From Eubacterium sp. (GTDB taxonomy: Bacteria > Bacillota > Clostridia > Oscillospirales > Acutalibacteraceae), in NCBI GenBank assembly GCA_024696725.1, contig JAILGO010000163.1, positions 1 through 27,641 of the forward strand: a stretch of 27,641 nucleotides of DNA, written 5' to 3'. How positions within the stretch are numbered: position 1 is the first letter of the stretch; the number at the start of each line of letters is the position of its first letter. Both the position numbers and the translations under genes were made by a program. Positions 1 through 8,630 of the stretch are shown one piece after another. Below the pieces are notes generated by a model. It worked only from the letters and a program-made list of their open reading frames with translations. It was not told where the DNA came from and made no database searches.

Positions 1-32
1 AAAGAATATAATTTGTATAAAATAATTTATTA

Positions 33-62
33 TTGACTTTTTTATACAAGATATTGTATACT
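33..62 (+). promoter_or_regulatory. Sigma-A-type promoter of the topoisomerase operon
   Basis: TTGACT (33-38) and TATACT (57-62) are separated by 18 bp and lie 36 bp upstream of the first start codon. No other promoter is visible before the following gene, so this one probably drives both topoisomerase subunits. It overlaps an inverted repeat at 43-60. Confidence 0.7.
43..60. repeat. Inverted repeat TATACAA-N4-TTGTATA over the promoter
   Basis: A perfect 7-bp inverted repeat with a 4-base centre (TATACAA, GATA, TTGTATA) fills the promoter spacer and reaches into the -10 box. A further TTGTATA lies at 13-19, and the 9-mer TGTATACTT occurs at 55-63 and again at 72-80. This may be an operator. 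AT-rich promoter sequence can also produce such dyads by chance. Confidence 0.4.
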
Positions 63-97
63 TACTTTGTATGTATACTTGTTATTGGAGGTATTAA

Positions 98-2080
98 ATG
101 GCAACCAAGGCTTACGGTAATGAAAGCATTAAATCTTTAAAGGGCGCCGACCAGGTACGTCTGCGTCCCGCTGTTATATTCGGCTCTGACGGTATTGAAG
201 GCTGTCAGCACAGTATATTTGAAATAATGTCCAACTCAATCGACGAGGCGCGCGAGGGAAGAGGAAATAAGATTATCGTTACTAAATTTCTCGACAACTC
301 GGTAGAGATTCAGGACTTCGGCGCAGGTATTCCAGTTGAGTATAACGAGGCTGAAAAGGAATGGAATTGGAAGCTTCTTTTCTGCACTCTTTATGCAGGC
401 GGTAAATACGATAATAATTCCGGCGCGAACTATTCTTATTCACTCGGCTTAAACGGACTCGGTCTCTGCGCTACGCAGTTTGCGAGCGAGTATATGGACG
501 CGGAAATTAAAAGAGACGGCTTTAAGTATAACCTTCATTTTGAGAAGGGAAAGAACAAGGGTGGTCTTAAAAAGGAACCTTACGGAAAGCGCGGCGACAC
601 GGGTACGAGAATTAGATGGAAGCCTGATTTAGCCGTATTTACCGATATTAATATTCCCGTTTCCTATTTTAAGGAAACAATTAAGCGTCAGGCTATTGTA
701 AACGACGGAATTAAATTCGTTTTCAAAAATCAGCTGACTCAGACCCAGTTTGAAACCTTTGAATACTGCTACGAAAACGGAATTCAGGACTATGTTAAGG
801 AAATCGCGGGCGATAAGGCGCTTACGACTCCGCAGTATTGGGAGTGCGACAGAGTAGGAAGAGACAGAGAGGACTTAAACGATTATAAACTGAAAATTAA
901 AGCTGCGCTCTGTTTTTCTAACGACGTACAGTTAAAGGAATATTATCATAACTCTTCTTATCTTGAGCACGGTGGCTCTCCCGAAAAAGCGTTTCGCTCT
1001 GCTTTCGTTAATCAGATTAACGCATATCTTAAGGCAAATAATAAGTTCAATAAAACCGACGTTCAGATTAACGCCCAGGATATTGAGGAATGCGTTATAT
1101 TTGTCGTTTCGTCGTTTTCAACTCAGACCTCTTATGAGAATCAGACCAAGAAGGCGATTACGAATAAGTTTATTCAGGACGCAATGACGGAATTTTTCCG
1201 ACATCAGCTTGAGGTATATTTTATTGAGAATAAGCTCGACGCGAGTAAAATTGCCGACCAGATGATAATCAATATGCGTTCGCGTATAAAGGCTGAAAAA
1301 ACACGTAAGAATCTTAAGACGACCTTACAGGCTAAGGTCGATATGACTAACAGAATTCAAAAGTTCGTCGACTGCCGAAGCAAAGACGTCGACGAAAGAG
1401 AGATTTATATTGTTGAGGGCGACTCCGCTCTCGGAGCATGTAAGCTTGCGCGCGACGCTAATTTCCAGGCGCTTATGCCTGTAAGAGGAAAAATACTTAA
1501 CTGTCTTAAATCCGATTACGATAAGATTTTCAAGAGCGAAATTATTACCGATTTAATTAAGGTTCTCGGATGCGGTGTCGAGGTTAAAAGTAAGGCAGCT
1601 AAGGATGTATCTATGTTTGATATGAACGCTCTCAGATGGAACAAGATAATGATTTGTACCGATGCCGACGTCGACGGATTCCATATAAGAACTCTGATTC
1701 TTACTATGATTTACCGCCTTATGCCTAAGCTTATCGAGGCAGGTAAGGTTTATATCGCTGAATCGCCGCTGTATGAGGTAACCTGTAAGGACCAGACCTA
1801 TTTTGCATATAACGAAATAGAAATGGACGAAATCAAAAAGGAAATCGGTGATAAAAAATACACGGTTCAGCGTTCTAAAGGTCTCGGCGAAAATGAGCCC
1901 GAAATGATGTCGCTTACTACGATGAATCCGGCTACAAGAAGGCTTATAAGAGTTACTCCTTCCGACGCTGAAAAGACCGCAGAAATCTTCGACCTGCTTC
2001 TCGGCGATGACCTTGAGGGCAGAAAAGAATATATTTCAATGAACGGACATCTTTATCTTGATGCCGCGGACGTTAGCTAA
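98..2080 (+). CDS. parE: Type IIA DNA topoisomerase, ATPase (B) subunit, probably topoisomerase IV ParE
   Basis: This is the ATP-hydrolysing subunit of a heterotetrameric type II topoisomerase that passes one DNA duplex through another. The GHKL ATPase comes first: catalytic E42, N46 and D73 in a DxGxGIP motif, then SLGLNGLG at 115-122. The transducer QTK loop is Q349-T350-K351. The TOPRIM domain has E440-GDSA and the metal-binding D522-A-D524-V-D526, followed by KGLGE near 594. The length of 660 residues suits a short GyrB/ParE type. It is divergent: the usual GGLHGVG lid motif reads LGLNGLG, and EGDSAGG reads EGDSALG. The ParE rather than GyrB assignment is inferred from the partner, which lacks a GyrA box. 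The start has GGAGG 7 bases upstream. Confidence 0.85.
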   Translation: MATKAYGNESIKSLKGADQVRLRPAVIFGSDGIEGCQHSIFEIMSNSIDEAREGRGNKIIVTKFLDNSVEIQDFGAGIPVEYNEAEKEWNWKLLFCTLYAGGKYDNNSGANYSYSLGLNGLGLCATQFASEYMDAEIKRDGFKYNLHFEKGKNKGGLKKEPYGKRGDTGTRIRWKPDLAVFTDINIPVSYFKETIKRQAIVNDGIKFVFKNQLTQTQFETFEYCYENGIQDYVKEIAGDKALTTPQYWECDRVGRDREDLNDYKLKIKAALCFSNDVQLKEYYHNSSYLEHGGSPEKAFRSAFVNQINAYLKANNKFNKTDVQINAQDIEECVIFVVSSFSTQTSYENQTKKAITNKFIQDAMTEFFRHQLEVYFIENKLDASKIADQMIINMRSRIKAEKTRKNLKTTLQAKVDMTNRIQKFVDCRSKDVDEREIYIVEGDSALGACKLARDANFQALMPVRGKILNCLKSDYDKIFKSEIITDLIKVLGCGVEVKSKAAKDVSMFDMNALRWNKIMICTDADVDGFHIRTLILTMIYRLMPKLIEAGKVYIAESPLYEVTCKDQTYFAYNEIEMDEIKKEIGDKKYTVQRSKGLGENEPEMMSLTTMNPATRRLIRVTPSDAEKTAEIFDLLLGDDLEGRKEYISMNGHLYLDAADVS

Positions 2081-2093
2081 GGAGGGATAGTAT

Positions 2094-4331
2094 ATGGCTA
2101 AAAGAAAAAAAGAACCCGAAGTCAACGCTAATCCTCTCGCTGATAACGTTCATATTCAGGGTGCAGGCTTCGTCAAATCGGAAGAGATTACCGACGCGCT
2201 TACTTCTAACTTCATGCCTTACGCAATGAGCGTAATTCTCTCGCGTGCCATCCCTGAGATTGACGGCTTTAAACCATCTCACAGAAAGCTTCTTTATACG
2301 ATGTATAATATGGGGCTTTTACAGGGCGGAACGATTAAGAGCGCTAATATTGTCGGACGTACAATGCAGCTGAATCCTCACGGCGACGCTTCAATTTACG
2401 AGACAATGATTCGTCTTTCGCGGGGTAATGAGAGCCTGCTTTATCCTTTCGTTGAAAGTAAGGGTAACTTCGGTAAGGCATATTCTAAGAATACGATGTA
2501 TGCGGCTTCCCGTTATACAGAGGCTAAGCTTGCGCCTATCGCAAAAGAGCTTTTTGAGGATATAGGAAAAGACACCGTAGATTTTGTAGATAATTACGAT
2601 AATACCATGAAGGAGCCTGTGCTGCTTCCGGTAACGTTCCCGACGATTCTCGCTAATGTTACAACGGGTATTGCCGCAGGTATGGCGTCATCAATAGCCT
2701 CGTTCAACCTTGGAGAGCTCTGCGATACTACCGTAGCGCTCATTAAGAATCCCGAGCATGAAATCAGCGACACTCTTTTAGCTCCGGACTTCGTGGGCGG
2801 CGGTTACGTTATTTATGACCGTGAAGAGCTTGAAAAGATATATTCAACGGGAAGAGGCTCGGTTAAGGTCCGTGCAAAATACACCTTCGATAAAACCGGA
2901 AACTGTATTGAAATAACCGAAATTCCGCCTACAACAACGTCTGAAGCTATAATTGATAAGATTGTTGAGCTTGTAAAAGCGAATAAAATACGCGAGCTCA
3001 GCGATATAAGAGACGAGACGGATTTAAAAGGTCTAAGAATCACTCTCGACCTTAAGCGCGGTACTGACTCTGATAAGCTTATGACAAAGCTTTTCAAAAT
3101 GACTCCGCTTGAGGATACCTTCTCATGTAACTTCAATATCCTGATTAAAGGAACGCCGATGGTTCTCGGCGTCGGAGATATTCTTAAGGCGTGGATTGAT
3201 TTCCGTCTTGAGTGCGTAAGAAGAAGAACGCAGTATACGCTTGACAGAAAAGCCGAGAGGCTTCATCTTTTGCAGGGTCTTGAAAAAATCCTTCTCGATA
3301 TTGATAAAGCTATAAAGATTATTCGTGAAACCGATTCGGAAGCGGATGTTGTTCCGAACCTTATGATAGGCTTCGGTATTGACAAGTCTCAGGCTGAGTA
3401 CGTCGCTGAAATCAAGCTTCGTCATCTCAACAGGGAATATATTCTTAAGAGAACGAAGGATATCGAAGAGCTTATTAATGAAATCGCCGAGCTTGAAGCT
3501 ATTTTAGCTTCTAAGAACAGGCTAAAGAAGATTATTATAAAAGAGCTTGAAGCGGTTTCAAATAAGTATTCCGGCGAAAGAAGAAGCCAGATTCTTTATG
3601 AGGTTAAGCAGTATAACGAGGAAGAGACGGTTGAGATTCCCGATTATCCCGTAACTCTGTTTATCACGAAAGAAGGATATCTTAATAAAATCCGTACCGC
3701 AAATCTGCGTATGAGCGGCGAGCAAAAGGTTAAAGAGGGCGACGAGGTCGTTAATCAGTTTGAATGCTCAAATAAGGACGAGCTTCTTGTATTTACCGAC
3801 AAAGCTCAGGTTTATAAGGCTAAGGTTGACGATTTTCCTGACGGAAAAGCTTCACAGCTCGGTCATTTCGTAGCGTCAACGCTTGAAATGGAACCCGATG
3901 AAAAGACGGTATTTATCTGTATCGTTAGGGAATATAAGGGCTATATGATTTTTGCATTTGAAAACGGTAAGGTAGCAAAGGTCGATATATCCGCGTATAA
4001 AACCAAGACTAACAGAAAGAAGCTTCTTAAAGCATATTCCGATAAGGTTCCGCTTGCTGCGGTTGAATATATTGAAGAGGACTGTGAATTTGTTCTTTGT
4101 TCAACAAGCGGAAGAATGCTTATACTTAATACGGGAATACTTAATCCTAAGACAACTAAGGATACAATCGGCGTTTCGGTTATGACACAGAAGAAAAACC
4201 ATAAGCTCGAAAGTATGCACATTTACAGCGAGGGCGAGTTTGAAAAGGCATGGCGCTTCAGAACTAAAAACCTTCCTGCTGCGGGCGCGCTTCCGGGTCC
4301 GTCGGATAACGCCGCACAGATTACCTTCTGA
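2094..4331 (+). CDS. parC: Type IIA DNA topoisomerase, breakage-reunion (A) subunit, probably topoisomerase IV ParC
   Basis: This subunit cuts and rejoins DNA through a tyrosyl-phosphate bond. The N-terminal breakage-reunion domain includes the YAMSVILSRAIPEIDGFKPSHRK block (43 onward, close to family consensus) and the active-site pair R140-Y141 in SRYTEAKL. A coiled-coil tower follows, and from about residue 505 a beta-pinwheel-like C-terminal domain. I find no QRRGGKG GyrA box, which gyrase needs for negative supercoiling. This favours a decatenating topoisomerase IV-like role; the functional call is inference. At 745 residues it is shorter than typical GyrA. An AAGGAGGG site overlaps the parE stop codon and ATG follows 13 bases after that stop, so the two subunits should be translated as a pair. 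Confidence 0.85.
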   Translation: MAKRKKEPEVNANPLADNVHIQGAGFVKSEEITDALTSNFMPYAMSVILSRAIPEIDGFKPSHRKLLYTMYNMGLLQGGTIKSANIVGRTMQLNPHGDASIYETMIRLSRGNESLLYPFVESKGNFGKAYSKNTMYAASRYTEAKLAPIAKELFEDIGKDTVDFVDNYDNTMKEPVLLPVTFPTILANVTTGIAAGMASSIASFNLGELCDTTVALIKNPEHEISDTLLAPDFVGGGYVIYDREELEKIYSTGRGSVKVRAKYTFDKTGNCIEITEIPPTTTSEAIIDKIVELVKANKIRELSDIRDETDLKGLRITLDLKRGTDSDKLMTKLFKMTPLEDTFSCNFNILIKGTPMVLGVGDILKAWIDFRLECVRRRTQYTLDRKAERLHLLQGLEKILLDIDKAIKIIRETDSEADVVPNLMIGFGIDKSQAEYVAEIKLRHLNREYILKRTKDIEELINEIAELEAILASKNRLKKIIIKELEAVSNKYSGERRSQILYEVKQYNEEETVEIPDYPVTLFITKEGYLNKIRTANLRMSGEQKVKEGDEVVNQFECSNKDELLVFTDKAQVYKAKVDDFPDGKASQLGHFVASTLEMEPDEKTVFICIVREYKGYMIFAFENGKVAKVDISAYKTKTNRKKLLKAYSDKVPLAAVEYIEEDCEFVLCSTSGRMLILNTGILNPKTTKDTIGVSVMTQKKNHKLESMHIYSEGEFEKAWRFRTKNLPAAGALPGPSDNAAQITF

Positions 4332-4360
4332 CATAATTATTTATATAAATAAAAAAACTC

Positions 4361-4389
4361 TTGCATTTTTAATTTAGCTGTGCTATAAT
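4361..4389 (+). promoter_or_regulatory. Sigma-A-type promoter of secG
   Basis: TTGCAT (4361-4366), a 17-bp spacer and a consensus TATAAT (4384-4389) lie 32 bp before the secG start. The same TTGCAT -35 variant recurs before rplS and lon. Confidence 0.8.
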
Positions 4390-4421
4390 GCGTTAGTGTT
4401 AATTTCTATGGAGGTAAAGCT

Positions 4422-4670
4422 ATGCTTTGGTATCATTACGTATTTGGTTCAATTCTTGTTATTGCATCAATTATAATTACAGTAGTAGTTCTTATGCAGG
4501 AAGGAAGGTCTCAGAACCTTTCAGGCGTTATCGCCGGCGGACCTGAGCCGAGCGGCGGAAGGTCTAAAGGAAGAACAGTTGACGGTAAGCTTGAGCGTTT
4601 AACTAAGGCTTTAATCGGTGTTTTCTTTGTAATTGTTCTTGCGGCATTTCTTGTATTTTTGTTTGTATAA
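4422..4670 (+). CDS. secG: Preprotein translocase subunit SecG
   Basis: SecG is the small accessory membrane subunit of the SecYEG channel and assists SecA-driven export. The 82-residue protein has two predicted membrane helices (about 5-25 and 62-82). They flank a glycine-rich polar loop that carries the family's LMQEGRSQNLSG-type segment right after helix 1. Length and topology match the family. It has its own promoter upstream and a good terminator downstream, so it appears monocistronic. In many Firmicutes secG precedes rnr-smpB-ssrA; here none of these follows. GGAGG lies 8 bases before the ATG. Confidence 0.93.
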   Translation: MLWYHYVFGSILVIASIIITVVVLMQEGRSQNLSGVIAGGPEPSGGRSKGRTVDGKLERLTKALIGVFFVIVLAAFLVFLFV

Positions 4671-4680
4671 CACTTGATGG

Positions 4681-4708
4681 CAGCCTTGCGTTATGCAGGG
4701 CTGTTTTT
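4681..4708 (+). terminator. Rho-independent terminator of secG
   Basis: A 9-bp stem (CAGCCTTGC 4681-4689 with GCAGGGCTG 4695-4703, one G-U pair) is followed by TTTTT. It lies 10 bases past the secG stop and 15 bases before the next start codon. Confidence 0.8.
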
Positions 4709-4722
4709 AGTTTTTCGGCGGT

Positions 4723-5625
4723 ATGTATTATATTATTTTTGACCTTGAGTGGAACAGCGCGTATAACTATTCCTCTCAGCAGTTTATGAATGAAATAATC
4801 GAAATAGGCGCTCTCAAGCTTGACGAGCGTCTTAATGTCGTCGGAACTTATAAGCAGTTAATCTATCCACACTTTACTAAAAAGCTTTCTTCGCGTTGTA
4901 AAAGACTTACAAAAATCACTAATGAGGAGATTAAAGCCGAGGGTAAAGATTTTCTCGAGGTTTTCAGAGACTTTTCAAGATGGGCGCGAGGCGATAAGAA
5001 CGTATTTATGAGCTGGAGCAATTCCGATTTATTCGTTCTTTCAAATAACTTTGTTCAAAATACGGGAAGCGCTAATGTTGATTTTATGAAGTATTACTGC
5101 GACGCGCAGAAATTCTGTATGCGTTTTATCGATAAGGATAAGAATCCCGATAATAATCAGGTTTCGCTTGAACGCTGCGCGGAAATATTCGGCATTAGCG
5201 TAGATACCGAGAAGCTTCACAGAGCGCTTGCCGACTGTTACGTAACGCATAAGTGTCTTAAAAAGGTCTTTGACGCCGAGATAATAAAGGGCTACATTAA
5301 GGAATGTAATTCCTCATATTTCGAGAGACTGTTGTTCAAGCCTTACAGTATCGAGGAAATGCACTCTGCTGAGTTTGAGATTAATAATATCGACCTTGTA
5401 TGTCCTAACTGCGGTACGCTTATGGACATTCCCGACGAGTTCGAGCTGATAAATAAATCCTTTAAAAGCAATACTAAGTGTAATTACTGTAAAAGGTCAT
5501 ACTGGATTTACGTCCATGCTAAAAAGCTTTACGACGGAGTAAGCGTTAAAACGGGATACGTTGAAATGAATAAGAAGCGCGCCAGAAAGCTTCAGCGCAA
5601 AAAGAAAGAGTCCGGTCAGCGATAA
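4723..5625 (+). CDS. DEDDh-family 3'-5' exonuclease with C-terminal zinc ribbon
   Basis: This looks like a two-metal-ion 3'-5' exonuclease. Exo I is FDLEW with D7 and E9. Exo II is probably D102 in WSNSDLF. Exo III is HRALAD with H166 and D171, the DEDDh pattern of the DnaQ/ERI-1/KapD-like superfamily. After the exonuclease fold (about 1-190) comes an unusual tail: a four-cysteine zinc ribbon (C227PNC230 and C253NYC256) and a strongly basic end (283-297), both plausible nucleic-acid contacts. The substrate, RNA or DNA, cannot be told from sequence. The start has only a weak GGCGG site and no clear promoter, and it follows the secG terminator by 15 bases, so expression may be low or rely on readthrough. 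Confidence 0.82.
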   Translation: MYYIIFDLEWNSAYNYSSQQFMNEIIEIGALKLDERLNVVGTYKQLIYPHFTKKLSSRCKRLTKITNEEIKAEGKDFLEVFRDFSRWARGDKNVFMSWSNSDLFVLSNNFVQNTGSANVDFMKYYCDAQKFCMRFIDKDKNPDNNQVSLERCAEIFGISVDTEKLHRALADCYVTHKCLKKVFDAEIIKGYIKECNSSYFERLLFKPYSIEEMHSAEFEINNIDLVCPNCGTLMDIPDEFELINKSFKSNTKCNYCKRSYWIYVHAKKLYDGVSVKTGYVEMNKKRARKLQRKKKESGQR

Positions 5626-5639
5626 TTTACAATTTCTAC

Positions 5640-5668
5640 TTTATTTTCCGATTATTTTAAGATATAAT
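5640..5668 (+). promoter_or_regulatory. Possible promoter of the class A PBP gene
   Basis: A consensus TATAAT lies at 5663-5668, 28 bp before the start codon. The -35 at the correct 17-bp distance (TTTATT, 5640-5645) matches poorly. The -10 is credible; the -35 is not strong. Confidence 0.4.
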
Positions 5669-5696
5669 AAGTAAAGAATTAGAAAGGAGAACGTAT

Positions 5697-8153
5697 ATGG
5701 CATCTAAAGATTATGATGATTTACTCGAATCCTTTATGAATAATTCCCAGAAGGTTTATAACGACGATAAGAATGCGAGAGAAGCTAAGCTTCCTTCGTC
5801 CTACAAAACCACTAGTAATGAAGTTAAAAAGGTAAAGAAGAAAACCTCCGATTCTAAAAACGAGAAGCCGGTTAAGGAAAAATCGGCTGTTGCCGTTTTC
5901 TTCGGCAGGCTTTTCAGGTTTGTTCTTGCAATTATTATGATAGTCGGTGTTGTAGGCGTTGTCTGCTCTTCGGTTCTTATTATCTATGCTTATAGCTTTA
6001 TTAACGGCGATAAGGTTTTCGACCTTGATAAAGAAAAGTATTCTCAGAACCAGACCTCGTTTATATACGGCTACGATAATAAGGATAAGCTTGTTGAAAT
6101 TACAAGACTTCACGGCGAGGAAAACCGTATCTGGCTTAACCTTAACGAGATGAGTCCTTATCTTGCGAAAGCTTTTATAGCAATTGAGGACGAACGCTAT
6201 GAGGAGCATCACGGCGTTGACTGGAAACGTGTCGGTGGCGTTATCTTGAGACCTTCTCAGGTCGGTCAGGGCGGCTCTACGATAACTCAGCAGCTGATTA
6301 AGAATCTTACCGACAGTAACGACGTTACCTTCGTAAGAAAGTTTAATGAAATGCTTTCAGCGCTGAACCTTGAAAAGCATTATAATAAAGACCAGATAAT
6401 GGAAGCGTACCTTAATACGATTTATCTTTCTCACGGCTGCTACGGTGTAAAGACCGCTGCTGAAACTTATTTCGGAAAAGAGGTTAAGGATTTAAATATC
6501 GCAGAATGCGCCTGTCTTGCGGCTATAACAAAAGCGCCGACGAGATACGACCCGATTCTTAATAACGAACAGATTAATCCCGCTAACGGTATTTCAAGAC
6601 GTAAGTGGATAATTGAAAAGATGCTTGAAACGGGTCAGATTACTCAGGAGGAGCACGATAAAGCTCTTCAGTACAAGATGGTTTACACCACCTCAAAGAA
6701 TTTCAAAAAGAGTAAGAAAAAGAAAACTACCGCTAAAAAGACTGTTAAAATCAATTCTTATTATACTGATTTCGTTATTGACGAGGTTATCTCAGACCTT
6801 CAGAAAATGGGATATTCCGCAAAGAAATCGAAGGATATGATTTACGGCGGCGGACTTAAGATATATACCGCAATAGATTTCGACGTTCAGAAAGCTATCG
6901 AGGACGTATATGAGAACTATAAGCGTATGCCCGATGAAAGCGTTCAGGGCGCTTGCGTGGTTATGGATTATAGAGGAAGAATTCTCGGTATGGTCGGCGG
7001 TACGGGTAAAAAGAAAGCTAACAGAACGCTTAACAGAGCATGGCAATCAAAGCGTCAGCCCGGTTCTACTATTAAGCCGTTATCCGTTTACGGTCCCGCT
7101 CTTCAAAAGAGCCTCGACGAAAAAGATTTGGAAATCTACTGGTCGACGCCGACTAAGGACGCGCCGCTTATGCAGCTCGAAAACGGAAAATGGTGGCCGA
7201 CTAACGAGGGCGGAAGCTACTCTAACAGTATTATTTCAATTCAGAAGGGACTTGCGCAATCAAAGAATACAATTTCTGCGAGAACGCTTGAAAAAATCGG
7301 TCCCTCGTATTCATACGACTTTATGGTTAACCGTTGGCATATCTCTACGCTTGATGTAAGGGATGAGGACTTCGCTCCTATGGCTACCGGCTCTCTGACT
7401 CACGGCGTTACCGTTCTTGAAATGACAACCGCATATCAGGCTTTCGGTAACGGCGGCTATTACTACGAGGGCTACGGATATTATAAGATAGAGGATTCAC
7501 AGGGCAACGTTATTGTTGAAAAGAATCCCGACGACACTAAGGAATCCGCATTAGCTGAGAACACTGCCGGAGTTATGAATAAGCTGCTTCAGACTGTTAT
7601 GACTCAGGGTACCGGTACAAGCTATAAATTAAGCGGTATTCAATGCTTCGGTAAAACCGGTACGACAACCGAAAGTAAGGACAGATGGTTTATCGGCGGT
7701 ACTCCCGAGTATGTCTGCGGCGTATGGTACGGCTATGACCAGCCTAAGGAAATTCATTATTATCTTTCTCCAAACCCTTGCGGAACAATCTGGAATTATG
7801 TAATGCACAATATTTACGACGCAAAGGGCGTTAACGAAAGCGAATTTGAAATACCCGACGGAGTTGTAAGCAGGGAATACAGTCCTGTAAACGGTAAGCT
7901 CTGCAGAGGCTCGGGTATGTACGGATATTTCGACGAGAATAATCTTCCCGGTTACACGACCTACGTTGCGACTACTGAGGAGACTACTGAAAACGAAACA
8001 AAGAAAAAGGACAAAGAGGAAAAGACAACTAAGAAGGATAAGAAAGAGGAAAATTCCGAAACGACTAAAAAGCCTGAGGAAACCTCCAAACCCGAAACTA
8101 CTGCCGCTCCCGAAGAGAACGACAACGGTGAAAAAGAGGACGAAGGTGAATAG
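5697..8153 (+). CDS. Bifunctional class A penicillin-binding protein (PBP1A type)
   Basis: It polymerises lipid II into glycan strands and cross-links the peptides outside the membrane. Order: a Lys-rich cytoplasmic tail (1-68), one membrane anchor (about 72-99), a GT51 glycosyltransferase with catalytic E164 in IEDERYEEHHGVDW and QGGSTITQQL near 191-200, a linker with a polylysine patch (337-352), then a transpeptidase. The transpeptidase has S457-TI-K460 (SxxK, acylated by beta-lactams), S522-K-N524 (SxN) and K653-T-G655 (KTG). All motifs are intact, so both activities are expected. The last 60 residues (about 758-818) are a disordered Thr/Glu/Lys-rich tail that should reach into the cell wall. 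AAAGGAG precedes the ATG. A hairpin after the stop probably ends the transcript. Confidence 0.95.
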   Translation: MASKDYDDLLESFMNNSQKVYNDDKNAREAKLPSSYKTTSNEVKKVKKKTSDSKNEKPVKEKSAVAVFFGRLFRFVLAIIMIVGVVGVVCSSVLIIYAYSFINGDKVFDLDKEKYSQNQTSFIYGYDNKDKLVEITRLHGEENRIWLNLNEMSPYLAKAFIAIEDERYEEHHGVDWKRVGGVILRPSQVGQGGSTITQQLIKNLTDSNDVTFVRKFNEMLSALNLEKHYNKDQIMEAYLNTIYLSHGCYGVKTAAETYFGKEVKDLNIAECACLAAITKAPTRYDPILNNEQINPANGISRRKWIIEKMLETGQITQEEHDKALQYKMVYTTSKNFKKSKKKKTTAKKTVKINSYYTDFVIDEVISDLQKMGYSAKKSKDMIYGGGLKIYTAIDFDVQKAIEDVYENYKRMPDESVQGACVVMDYRGRILGMVGGTGKKKANRTLNRAWQSKRQPGSTIKPLSVYGPALQKSLDEKDLEIYWSTPTKDAPLMQLENGKWWPTNEGGSYSNSIISIQKGLAQSKNTISARTLEKIGPSYSYDFMVNRWHISTLDVRDEDFAPMATGSLTHGVTVLEMTTAYQAFGNGGYYYEGYGYYKIEDSQGNVIVEKNPDDTKESALAENTAGVMNKLLQTVMTQGTGTSYKLSGIQCFGKTGTTTESKDRWFIGGTPEYVCGVWYGYDQPKEIHYYLSPNPCGTIWNYVMHNIYDAKGVNESEFEIPDGVVSREYSPVNGKLCRGSGMYGYFDENNLPGYTTYVATTEETTENETKKKDKEEKTTKKDKKEENSETTKKPEETSKPETTAAPEENDNGEKEDEGE

Positions 8154-8165
8154 AGTTATAATTAT

Positions 8166-8197
8166 GGGGAAATCGGTTCACCCGATTTCCTCATTTT
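8166..8197 (+). terminator. Probable terminator after the PBP gene
   Basis: The stem GGAAATCGG (8168-8176) pairs with CCGATTTCC (8182-8190) and extends by two weaker pairs at its base. TCATTTTA follows. The T tract is interrupted, so termination may be partial and let transcription reach ruvX, which has no clear promoter. Confidence 0.6.
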
Positions 8198-8208
8198 AGG
8201 ATGTAGCT

Positions 8209-8619
8209 ATGAAAATTATGTCTGTTGATTACGGCGACGCAAGAACGGGTATAGCATTCAGCGATTTGCTTGAAACACTTGCTTCGCCGTATACCGTTAT
8301 TAAAGAAAGCTATCAGCCGAAGCTGATTGAAAAGCTTGTTGAGATTATCAATAAGGAAAAGCCTTCTAAAATTGTTATAGGCTTACCGAGGAATATGGAC
8401 GGCTCTTACGGCTACAGGTGCGACGAGTGCAGAGCGCTTGGCGAAGAGCTTTTAAAGGTATGTGAGCTTCCCGTTGAATATCAGGACGAAAGACTTACAA
8501 CAGTAATGGCACATAACGTTTTATCTGCTAACAACGTAAGCGGAAAAAAGCGTAAGAATAACGTTGACGCTGTTTCTGCCGTAATGATTCTTCAGAGCTA
8601 TCTTGACAGTAATAAATAA
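8209..8619 (+). CDS. ruvX: Putative pre-16S rRNA nuclease / Holliday junction resolvase RuvX (YqgF)
   Basis: A member of the YqgF/RuvX family with an RNase H-like fold; the E. coli protein matures the 16S rRNA 5' end, and a resolvase role has also been proposed. Visible family motifs are the N-terminal VDYGDARTGIAFSD block with acidic D7, GLPRNMDGS near 58-66, DERLTT with D93/E94, and a C-terminal D120 in VDAVSAVMILQSYL. Length 136 is normal. An AGGATG ribosome site precedes the ATG. It is the first gene of a tight + strand run (25 bp to the M50 gene, then 3 bp to the radical SAM gene). The usual alaS/yrzL neighbours of Firmicutes are absent. Confidence 0.93.
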   Translation: MKIMSVDYGDARTGIAFSDLLETLASPYTVIKESYQPKLIEKLVEIINKEKPSKIVIGLPRNMDGSYGYRCDECRALGEELLKVCELPVEYQDERLTTVMAHNVLSANNVSGKKRKNNVDAVSAVMILQSYLDSNK

Positions 8620-8630
8620 TCAGCGAAATT

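Noticed and set aside
4671..4722. Possible tmRNA or smpB remnant after secG
   Set aside because: The gap is 52 bases and holds only a terminator; there is no room for an RNA gene or coding remnant.
5721..6212. Long - strand open frame (163 codons) opposite the PBP N-terminal region
   Set aside because: It lies fully antisense to a gene with intact family motifs, and its translation resembles no family I know. The compositional bias of the + strand codons explains it.
6910..7359. 149-codon frame in another + frame inside the PBP gene
   Set aside because: Its product is Arg/Leu-rich low-complexity sequence and the overlapping PBP frame carries the SxxK and SxN motifs. It is a shadow frame.
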